Shown: one piece after another, positions 54,796 to 61,753 of the stretch
How positions within the stretch are numbered: position 1 is the first letter of the stretch
Layout: the number at the start of each line of letters is the position of its first letter
Assembly: GCA_026874595.1 (NCBI GenBank)
Contig: JAPPUL010000089.1
Span: 1 to 64,000 of the forward strand
DNA: 64,000 bases
Direction of reading: 5' to 3'
Origin: Sipunculus nudus
Lineage: Eukaryota > Annelida > Sipuncula > Golfingiida > Sipunculidae
Position numbers and translations under genes: made by a program
Notes under the pieces: model-generated
Told to the model about the DNA's origin: nothing
The model's database searches: none
The model's input: the letters and a program-made list of their open reading frames with translations, nothing else

Positions 54796-55080
54796 CTAAA
54801 AAGTGTAATCGCCAAAATGAGCATATTTGTCATTAATATTCTTGTAAGTTTTAATACATTCTATATGGCCGTGGAAAGGAAGTCGTTTAGTATTATTTTT
54901 AAGAGCAAAGATAATCTCAGATATAATGCTTTGCTCATCGGATAACAAAACAAGTTTAACACACCCGTCTTTAAGGTTTGATGCTGCTCCTTTTATGTTG
55001 AAAGCCTTAGCGTATAAAGAACAATAATGTCTGCAGCCAACGCCCTGAACTATACCTTCTAAAATTAACATAGTAGCCAT
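54796..55080 (-). CDS. Acylphosphatase-like protein
   Basis: Small protein, about 94 residues from ATG 55080 (an earlier ATG at 55116 is possible). GIVQGVGCRHYC carries the catalytic Arg after VQGVG, and ASNLKDGCVKLVLL carries the catalytic Asn, as in acylphosphatases, which hydrolyse acyl phosphates such as carbamoyl phosphate. Cysteines flank the Arg where most homologues have Phe/Tyr. The divergent region upstream holds the structured non-coding stretch; the gene leads the GyrI-murD operon. Confidence 0.75.
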   Translation of the reverse strand: MATMLILEGIVQGVGCRHYCSLYAKAFNIKGAASNLKDGCVKLVLLSDEQSIISEIIFALKNNTKRLPFHGHIECIKTYKNINDKYAHFGDYTF

Positions 55081-55414
55081 ACTAAAATACATAATAGTAA
55101 AATCAAGATTAAACAAAAGGTTTTAACCGCATATGGGAAAAAAGTTAGATAAAGTTGGTATTTTTTTTAAGGTATAAGGATAAGGGTTGTAGAAAGATAG
55201 TCTCAGATGGAGTTAAAAGCGTATAAAAATCTAAATAAAGTGGGGGTTAAACCAAAGATTTAGTGTTTCCAATATAGCCTAACAAAAAGGAAACACTCAA
55301 CCAAACTACGAAAGAGGCAGTTAAAGGATTAACAAAGTCTTCCTCCTTATCGTAAAAACAATCCTCTTCTTTTTATCTATTAAATAGGAGAGGATTGTAT
55401 CTCAAGCATATTTA

Positions 55415-55488
55415 TGATACATATTGTATATGATACACATTGTATATGATACATATTGTATATGATACATATTGTATATGATACATAT
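55415..55488. repeat. 16-bp tandem repeat x4.5
   Basis: Units of TGATACATATTGTATA (one with C for T) at 55415-55430, 55431-55446, 55447-55462, 55463-55478 and a partial copy. AT-rich and self-complementary in part (ATAC/GTAT). Could act as protein-binding sites or a promoter array. Confidence 0.93.
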
Positions 55489-55587
55489 AAATAAAGAAAG
55501 AGTAAAAAAAAACAAAAAAGTAGATGTTACAATGTTAAAATAAGTGTTAGAAGCTAATGTACGAAACTCCTTTAATTATCAAGTAAA

Positions 55588-55628
55588 ACAAGGGATTAGG
55601 TTTATAAAACCTAATTTCTTGTTTTTTT
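55588..55628 (+). terminator. Rho-independent terminator
   Basis: Stem of 16 pairs (two of them G-U) with a 3-nt loop (55604-55606), arms 55588-55603 and 55607-55622, followed by TTTTTTT to 55628. It points along the plus strand, where no protein gene lies upstream until well past the divergent acylphosphatase. Confidence 0.85.
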
Positions 55629-55779
55629 ATTATAAAAGCTCTCCAGAAGGCATACTGCCTAAGTCTCTATAAAGCAAACGAATATAAAAAAATAACAATT
55701 CTTGTAAAAGTGTTTATCGAGTTATATTTATAAAGCTATTGATTTTATTAATTTAATATCAATAATTAAAGATCAATTA

Positions 55780-56280
55780 ATGGAGATGAAAACAAATATG
55801 AAAACAATGTACATGTTAGTATTTGTAATGCTTTTAATGCATTTAAATATAAAAGATTCAAATGCGAATACAAATGCAAATTTAAAGGGTCAAGACTTGG
55901 TGGCTGTATCTGATAAGACATATGATTTGACGGTGAGTGTAGAAGGGATAGAGAGTGCCTTGGGTAATATCCGAATAGGTCTTTATAATCAAGATGAGGG
56001 GTGGCCAGATGAGACTAAAATTTACAAAGGTGCATTAAGACCCGCTAAAGTTTCTAGTGTAGAAGTGCAGTTCAAAGGACTTAAATTGGGTAAGTATGCG
56101 GTTGCGGCGTATCACGATGCAAATGAGAATGAAAAGCTTGACACAGGGATTTTTGGTATTCCTGATGAAGGCTATGGATTTAGTCGAGGAGCGCTTGGGA
56201 CATTTGGACCACCGAGTTACAAAAACGCAGCTTTTGATATAGGTACTTATCAATCTATAAAGATAAAGCTTAGATACTGA
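55780..56280 (+). CDS. Exported DUF2141 protein
   Basis: A 166-residue secreted protein with a signal peptide (about MKTMYMLVFVMLLMHLNI). The mature part (LTVSVEGIESALGNIRIGLYNQDEGWPD... LKLGKYAVAAYHDANENEKLDTGIFGIPDEGYGFSRG) matches DUF2141 proteins, a beta-sandwich family in the periplasm whose function is not known. Several Met codons crowd the start; the ATG at 55798 with GGAG upstream is as likely as 55780. Confidence 0.88.
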   Translation: MEMKTNMKTMYMLVFVMLLMHLNIKDSNANTNANLKGQDLVAVSDKTYDLTVSVEGIESALGNIRIGLYNQDEGWPDETKIYKGALRPAKVSSVEVQFKGLKLGKYAVAAYHDANENEKLDTGIFGIPDEGYGFSRGALGTFGPPSYKNAAFDIGTYQSIKIKLRY

Positions 56281-56828
56281 TTAACTTATAGTAGCGTGTA
56301 GTGTAGGGGTATGCGGAGGGATTGAGCGAGGGTTTGAGGAGAGATGGCTTACTACGGTTTTATTGAGTGGCTATGATATGAAGGTATGAAGGAAAGAAGG
56401 TTTTAAAAGAAGGAAAGAAGGTTTTAAAAGAAGGAAAGAAGGTTTTAAAAGAAGGAAAGAAGGTTTTAAAAGAAGGAAAGAAGGTTTTAAAAGAAGGAAA
56501 GAAGGTTTTAAAAGAAGGTTTTAAATTAAATATTAAACAAGACACTGCATTTGGGGGGTGGAGGACATTCCATCAATTAAGATGCTTAAAAGACAGGGAT
56601 TCTTAAGACGACATGGTCTATCAATTAACTTACACAAAATAAGAATGCAAAAAAGCTAGCGGATTAGGCTGTGGAGATGGCTGATTAGAATGCGGGTGTA
56701 GAGATTAAAGGTTTCAGGAGCTAAGTTTTAGAAGCTAATACGAATAAGCGTTTGCCACTTGAAGAAGTTGCCGATTAATTTAGATATTGGTTTGCAATAT
56801 TATTTGCTAATATCCTTAAATCTCGTCG
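56281..56828 (+). other. Non-coding stretch between DUF2141 and a minus-strand gene
   Basis: 548 bp. Apart from the 21-bp repeat array (56388-56525) it holds no credible gene, RNA or strong hairpin. The 61-codon open frame on the minus strand is only the repeat read as SFKTFFP units. Confidence 0.6.
56388..56525 (+). repeat. 21-bp purine-rich tandem repeat x6.5
   Basis: Six perfect 21-bp copies (56388-56513) and a part copy. The unit is purine-rich (GAAGGAAAGAAGG) with a TTTT-AAAA ending. 21 bp is two helical turns. Confidence 0.95.
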
Positions 56829-57503
56829 TTAACTCTTAAGCACAGATGTTATCTTTTCAGATATTACTTTTATCTTGTTATATGCGTTGTCTATATCTTC
56901 TTTTGTATATGATATAGACTCCATAGAACCAGTTGTATAATCTATAACACCAACTGCTAAGTCTTTTAAATCAAGATTATATTGTTCTTTAATGTAATAT
57001 TGCATAATAGGGTACCTAAGTTCAGATTTCCATTCTATAATGTCTTCAGGGTTTCTAATTATAAGTCCGATTAATTTACTATCAAGAGTTTGATACAATA
57101 ACCAATATATCCAGCCTGCAAGCTCAAGACTTTCTGTTAACCTTGCTAATTTAGAGTTTTTGGCAATAGCATGTCCTGAGTCTATATACTCATATTTATG
57201 CGTTGTACAATTATTTATATGTCTATTTAGGGCGTTTGTCAAAGCTTTTATTTCTTTATTATTTTTAGGAGTATTTTGACGCCTATTAAAGCTTTTTTGT
57301 AACCTCTCAATTGCTTCCTCAAGTCCATGCCCTGCCCTATTAGGTTTATGAAACTGACATATGGCATGCAACCAACGAGTTGTTTTGGGTGGTCCGGCAA
57401 AAGCTTCTTTGTATGCTTTATGCTCTTTTAAAAGTTTTGCAAACTCTTTAGTATTATCTTTAGCCTCTTGAAGATGCGTTATTTTTAATATATATTTTTG
57501 CAT
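56829..57503 (-). CDS. Hypothetical protein
   Basis: A 224-residue soluble protein (MQKYILKITHLQEAKDNTKEFAKLL...). Segments such as RWLHAICQFHKPNRAGHGLEEAI and LAGWIYWLLYQTLDSKLIGLIIRNPEDIIEWKSELRYPIMQYY are clear and not low-complexity, so it is probably a real gene. I do not recognise the family. It stands alone between a non-coding stretch and the CDGSH gene, both 100 bp or more away. Confidence 0.65.
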   Translation of the reverse strand: MQKYILKITHLQEAKDNTKEFAKLLKEHKAYKEAFAGPPKTTRWLHAICQFHKPNRAGHGLEEAIERLQKSFNRRQNTPKNNKEIKALTNALNRHINNCTTHKYEYIDSGHAIAKNSKLARLTESLELAGWIYWLLYQTLDSKLIGLIIRNPEDIIEWKSELRYPIMQYYIKEQYNLDLKDLAVGVIDYTTGSMESISYTKEDIDNAYNKIKVISEKITSVLKS

Positions 57504-57630
57504 TCTTATTTCTTCATCCTAATTAATGTGTAGGGAAGTTTTTCGAATGTATAAAATTTACTAATATAAACTATACTAATGATAAGATATATTGTATTTT
57601 ATGGCTTTTTTTGGCTTTTGTATTATTTTA

Positions 57631-57882
57631 CTAATCTTTAAGCTTTCGATGAGTACCGTCACAGTATGGGGGGTTTTGGGTATTCTTACACATACAAATA
57701 GCTGCTTTACGATCCTTTTCAGGAGAAAATACTTTAGGTATAAACTTGGTGCCGGCATGAGAGTCATCACAAAAAGGTTGAGCATCAGCTGAGGCTTTGC
57801 CACAAGTACACCATTCATAAGATGTTCCGGCAGTTAGTGACATTACTTTTGGTTTTCTTGCAAATATTTTAGGAGTGTCCAT
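57631..57882 (-). CDS. CDGSH-type iron-sulfur protein
   Basis: A small (83-residue) protein with two CDGSH-like [2Fe-2S] sites: CTCGKASADAQPFCDDSH and CMCKNTQNPPYCDGTH, each with the three Cys and one His of the family. These proteins are redox or cluster-transfer factors. It lies between the 224-residue gene and modC on the same strand. Confidence 0.92.
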   Translation of the reverse strand: MDTPKIFARKPKVMSLTAGTSYEWCTCGKASADAQPFCDDSHAGTKFIPKVFSPEKDRKAAICMCKNTQNPPYCDGTHRKLKD

Positions 57883-58061
57883 TAGCGTTTCCTTACATAT
57901 ATAATTTTAAATTATTTTAAATATAGTACTTTAACATATAACTTTAAAGAAAAAGTATTTAAAAAGAGTAGGTAAGTCAAAGAGAATAAAATAAATATGC
58001 TATTTATTGTGAGCAGGGCAAAGACAAATTACTTTTGTCAAAGCTTGCAGACAGTAAAAAT

Positions 58062-58739
58062 CTAAATATGAGATAGTTTAAACTTGCCAAAATGTTTAAC
58101 ATGTCCATCCTCAAGTCTTATAATGAAATGGGCCAGTTTCTTTACTTCCTCTTTAGAGTGAGTAACATATAGAATAGGGATTTGAAGTTTTTCGTGTAGT
58201 GTTTGGATGTATGATAGGATTTGAGCTTTACGGTTATAATCAAGAGCGCTTAGCGGTTCATCCATAAGTAAGATATTGGGATTTGTGGCTAAAGCTCGAG
58301 CTATGGCAATACGTTTTTGTTCGCCCCCAGAAAGCATATTAGGTTTTCTTTTTAGCAACTTTTGTAAATCAAGTAAGGCAATAATATTGTTTAATGACAT
58401 ATAATTTTTCTTATGCATTTGCCTTCGCTTGTAAGCATATAAAATATTACGTTTTACAGACAGGTGAGGGAATAGGCTTGGTTCCTGAAAGACATAACCA
58501 ACAGCTCTTTTATGGGTGGGGACAAAGATATTATTATCTTTATTTTGCCAAACGTAATTATTAAAAGTTATGGTCCCAAAACAATTATGTTCTAAGCCGG
58601 CAATAGAGCGAAGCAAAGTTGTTTTACCAGAACCAGAAGGTCCAAATAAAGCAGTTATTCCTTGAGAGGGCAGAGTGATGTTAATTTCAAGAGAGAAGTC
58701 CCCTCGTATAAGTTTGAAGTCTATTTTTATGTTGTTCAT
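58062..58739 (-). CDS. modC: Molybdate ABC transporter ATPase
   Basis: ATP-binding subunit of 225 residues. Walker A GPSGSGKTT (about 33-41), signature LSGGEQKRIAIARAL and Walker B ILLMDEPLSALD are intact. It lacks the C-terminal molybdate-sensing TOBE/Mop domain of longer ModC, so feedback by that domain is not expected. It overlaps modB by ATGA. Confidence 0.92.
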   Translation of the reverse strand: MNNIKIDFKLIRGDFSLEINITLPSQGITALFGPSGSGKTTLLRSIAGLEHNCFGTITFNNYVWQNKDNNIFVPTHKRAVGYVFQEPSLFPHLSVKRNILYAYKRRQMHKKNYMSLNNIIALLDLQKLLKRKPNMLSGGEQKRIAIARALATNPNILLMDEPLSALDYNRKAQILSYIQTLHEKLQIPILYVTHSKEEVKKLAHFIIRLEDGHVKHFGKFKLSHI

Positions 58740-59422
58740 TGTCTTATACTTATAGTAAAGCGTCGATTAATAGAATAGACAACAATTAACATAAGCAGTG
58801 AAAATAATAATAAGGCAGCAGATATAAGATAAGCTTGGTCGTAGTCAAGTGATTCGACATGGTCATAAATGGCAATAGATATAACTTTAGTAGAACCTGG
58901 AATATTGCCGCCAATCATAAGGACAACGCCAAACTCCCCCAAGGTATGAGCAAAGCCAAGGACACAAGCCGTAACAAAGCCTCTCCAAGCCAAAGGTAAA
59001 GCGATAGTAAAGAATCTGTTCAAAGGGGATGCCCCTAAAGTGGCAGCGACTTCAAAATTACGGTTACTGATAGAACTAAAAGCATCTTGTAGGGGCTGAA
59101 CGACAAAGGGTAAAGAATAGATTAAAGAGCCAAATACAAGTCCTGAGAAGTTAAAAACAAAAGGTTTTAAGCCTAAAGTATTTATAATGGAGCCGATTGG
59201 TCCTTGAGGAGCTAAAGCGACAAGGAGATAAAAGCCAAGAACGGTTGGCGGCAAAACGAGAGGCAGTGCAACTATAGCCTCTAAAATAAATTTGAATTTG
59301 AAATTAGTTTTGGCAAGCCACCATGCAAGGGGGCTTGAGATTAATAATAAGATTAGGGTAGATAAGGAGGCAAGTTTTATAGTTAGTAAGAAAGCAGTAA
59401 TAGTTTGCGGGTCAAAAATCAT
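58736..59422 (-). CDS. modB: Molybdate ABC transporter permease
   Basis: Membrane channel subunit, 228 residues with about five helices. The coupling-loop motif (FEVAATLGASPLNRFFTIALPLAWRG) contacts ModC. N-terminal TIKLASLSTLILLLISSPLAWWLAKTNF is typical of ModB. Overlaps modA and modC by 4 bp each (ATGA), so translation is coupled. Confidence 0.93.
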   Translation of the reverse strand: MIFDPQTITAFLLTIKLASLSTLILLLISSPLAWWLAKTNFKFKFILEAIVALPLVLPPTVLGFYLLVALAPQGPIGSIINTLGLKPFVFNFSGLVFGSLIYSLPFVVQPLQDAFSSISNRNFEVAATLGASPLNRFFTIALPLAWRGFVTACVLGFAHTLGEFGVVLMIGGNIPGSTKVISIAIYDHVESLDYDQAYLISAALLLFSLLMLIVVYSINRRFTISIRQ

Positions 59423-60354
59423 GGCAACTCATATCCAAAGTGCTTTAAGATGGCCTTAACTTTGTTGTTTTTGTTAAAGAAGTTAATAAATAAGTAAGCA
59501 TCAGAGTCTTCTTTGATTAAGATGGCCTGTTGTTTAATGGGGTGATAAAGGTTTTGGGGAACGATCCAGTATGAAGTTTTTAAGTTTTTATGTTTTTGTA
59601 TATAATGTTTTATTTGCGAGAGGGCAACAAATCCAAGTTGAGCATTATTAGTTTTGGTAAAGAGGAAGGTTTGAGAAATATTCTCGCCGAAGACGCATTT
59701 ATTTTTAAGGGAGTGCCATAAGTTTAAATTGAGTAAGACTTGATATGCAGCTTTGCCATAAGGAGCAAGTCTTGGATTTGCGATGGCAAGATATTTGAAT
59801 TTGTGTTTTTGAGAGAGAATAGATTGGTTATTAAACTTGATGGAGTTAGAAGCAGACCATAAAACGATTTTGCCGATGGCATAAGTGAATCTGGATTTAT
59901 TGATAGCAAAGCCTTTTTGTTCAAGCAACTTAGGGTGTTTGGAATCGGCAGCAAAGAAGAGGTGAAAAGGAGCTCCATGAATAATTTGTGCATAATGTTT
60001 TCCGGTGGATGCAAAACTAAGCGATACTTTGAGTTTATGCAGTTTGTGAAAATGCTTTACAATATCTTTCATAGGTTTTACAAAATTGCTTGAGACGGCC
60101 AGATGAATGGTGTTTTTATTAGAAGTAGAGTTTTTAAATGAGAATGAGTTAGTAGCATGGAAGGCTATAAGGAGTGTGCTAATTGCAAGGAGTGTGCTAA
60201 TTGAAGTAAGAGGACAGCTAGTTTTTAAATAAAGAGAGTTTTTTATCTTGGATAAGAACATACAGATAAAAAGATAATGTAAAACTGTTACAAAACTAAC
60301 TTTAAGAGAGCAAAAGTTATAGATAAAAGCAAAGCTTTTCTTAACGAGGAACAT
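59419..60354 (-). CDS. modA: Molybdate-binding periplasmic protein
   Basis: Substrate-binding protein of 311 residues. HLAVSSNFVKPMKDIVKHFHK and SFASTGKHYAQIIHGAPFHLFFAADSKHPKLLEQKGF are typical of ModA, as is ANPRLAPYGKAAYQVL. The signal peptide is odd: an N-terminal extension (31 codons) precedes a second Met at about 60261, and its hydrophobic core is duplicated (STLLAI/STLLIA, an 18-bp repeat at 60169-60204). The real start is probably the second Met. First gene of the modABC operon. Confidence 0.9.
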   Translation of the reverse strand: MFLVKKSFAFIYNFCSLKVSFVTVLHYLFICMFLSKIKNSLYLKTSCPLTSISTLLAISTLLIAFHATNSFSFKNSTSNKNTIHLAVSSNFVKPMKDIVKHFHKLHKLKVSLSFASTGKHYAQIIHGAPFHLFFAADSKHPKLLEQKGFAINKSRFTYAIGKIVLWSASNSIKFNNQSILSQKHKFKYLAIANPRLAPYGKAAYQVLLNLNLWHSLKNKCVFGENISQTFLFTKTNNAQLGFVALSQIKHYIQKHKNLKTSYWIVPQNLYHPIKQQAILIKEDSDAYLFINFFNKNNKVKAILKHFGYELP

Positions 60355-60435
60355 GAGACATAAAGATTAAAAGTGCTTGAACGTATAAAAGTTCTTAAGT
60401 ATAATTAGATTAGATTATAAAGTAGGGGTGTATTT

Positions 60436-61323
60436 ATGAAGCTAATTATTTTATATATGCTATTAAGTTATTTTGTTGGGGTTGAGACTACCCATGCTAA
60501 AAGTGCTACATTTCGTTTTGAAGTTCCTAACGGGATTAAATATATAGAAGAGCAACACGAAACTATTATTACTGATTTTGGAGGGAAAAAGAAGAGAGTA
60601 GATACAATTACTGTAAAAACACAAATTGTCATAAAGAAACATGCTAAAGGCTACTTAGGTATTGCTAAAATTTTATCTATGAACATGACGATGGGAGGTA
60701 AGAAAATTAACAATCCTCTATTTGGGATACTTAGTAATACAGAGTTTACATATGATATTGATTCAAGAGGGTATCTAACTGATATAAAAGGTTATGAAAC
60801 GCTTGTAGAAGATATTAATAAAAACTTTCCTCCCGACATTAGAGCAAAGTTGTTAAAACTGCTAACACCGGAAGCGATAATAAATAAGACTGCTGCTGAG
60901 TGGAATGGAAGGATAGGTCAGTTTGTAGATAAAACTGTTAAAGAGAAAGACCGGTGGGAAGTTAAAAGCAAATTTCCGGTATCCCGACATAATTTAAACT
61001 ATTATACAATAATAACATTCCCAAAGATTAAGCAATCAGGCAATAAAGTACTAGTAACGATAAGATATGCCTACGATATAACAAAGGAAGGAGTAAAAGA
61101 CCTATTAAGTGATTCCGCAAAATTATTAAAGATACCAAAGATAAAACCTTTAATAAAAGGTAAACCAGCAATTTATGGTGTGGGAGAAAGAGTGGTTGAC
61201 GCAAAAACAATGTTGATAGAATCAGAAACAATGCATAAAGTCATAATTATGAAGATTGCAAGCAAAGAAGACTCTATTTTGACGAAAAGAATAGAAACAA
61301 GAAAGTATAAGTATAAATATTAA
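60436..61323 (+). CDS. Exported protein of unknown function
   Basis: A 295-residue protein with a signal peptide (MKLIILYMLLSYFVGVETTHA). The mature part is beta-rich and lysine-rich (IVIKKHAKGYLGIAKILSMNMTMGGKK, GVGERVVDAKTMLIESETMHKVIIMKIAS), like DUF6263-type periplasmic proteins, but I am not certain. It is divergent from modA and is followed by a two-hairpin terminator. Confidence 0.75.
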   Translation: MKLIILYMLLSYFVGVETTHAKSATFRFEVPNGIKYIEEQHETIITDFGGKKKRVDTITVKTQIVIKKHAKGYLGIAKILSMNMTMGGKKINNPLFGILSNTEFTYDIDSRGYLTDIKGYETLVEDINKNFPPDIRAKLLKLLTPEAIINKTAAEWNGRIGQFVDKTVKEKDRWEVKSKFPVSRHNLNYYTIITFPKIKQSGNKVLVTIRYAYDITKEGVKDLLSDSAKLLKIPKIKPLIKGKPAIYGVGERVVDAKTMLIESETMHKVIIMKIASKEDSILTKRIETRKYKYKY

Positions 61324-61403
61324 GCAATAAGCGATAAGCAATGCAAGCAAGCGCTCCCACAAAAGAGAATATTAATTCCTATCAAAAAAACAAGTAAAAG
61401 GGA

Positions 61404-61441
61404 AAAAGAGAGAACCTCTTTTAAGGAAACGGAATCCTTAA
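61404..61441. terminator. Paired hairpins, bidirectional terminator
   Basis: AAAAGAG-AGAAC-CTCTTTT (61404-61422) is followed by and shares TT with TTAAGGA-AACGGAA-TCCTTAA (61421-61441). They lie between the exported-protein gene (plus) and tRNA-Asn (minus), so they could stop both. Confidence 0.6.
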
Positions 61442-61463
61442 GTACTATTACATATTGTTAAAA

Positions 61464-61539
61464 TGGCTCCCCCGGTAAGACTCGAACTTACAACCTACTG
61501 GTTAACAGCCAGCCGCTCTACCGATTGAGCTACAGGGGA
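61464..61539 (-). tRNA. tRNA-Asn (GUU)
   Basis: Full cloverleaf of 76 nt on the minus strand. Acceptor stem TCCCCTG/CGGGGGA (one G-U), D arm with GTAGAGC, anticodon loop with GTT at 61506-61504, T arm with GTTCGAG, discriminator G and an encoded CCA. No variable-arm anomaly. Confidence 0.97.
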
Positions 61540-61753
61540 ACGTAAGCTTTTTGGTAAACTTTGTAGGAATATATAGAAAAAGGGTGCTAACGTCAATAAA
61601 TAATAATTAATAAATAATATAAATAGGGGCTTTGAAAATAATAATTAGGTTATATTTAAATAAAAATACAAGAGTGTTTATAGGAGCTACAGAAAAAAGA
61701 GTATAAACAGAATTAGGAATATAAAATCAAAATGGATTATAGGTAAAAAAGAA

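Larger units (their letters stand above)
55262..55628 (+). ncRNA. Candidate structured non-coding RNA or leader
   Basis: No gene reads on the plus strand here, yet three hairpins occur in one direction: AGTGTTTCC/GGAAACACT (55262-55297), a 12-pair stem with one G-U (55358-55398), and a 16-pair stem followed by seven T (55588-55628). A 16-bp array lies between the second and third. A short transcript starting near 55500, or a longer one from about 55200, would end at the terminator. The family is not recognised; no tmRNA, RNase P or 6S features are visible. Confidence reflects that expression is unproven. Confidence 0.4.

Noticed and set aside
55415-55488. Iterons of a replication origin
   Set aside because: The direct repeats and AT-rich flank suggest it, but no replication initiator gene, DnaA box cluster or partition gene is nearby. 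Repeats like this occur all over the window.
56360-56545. 61-codon minus-strand open frame (SFKTFFP repeats)
   Set aside because: It is a product of the 21-bp array; no ribosome site and no non-repeat sequence.
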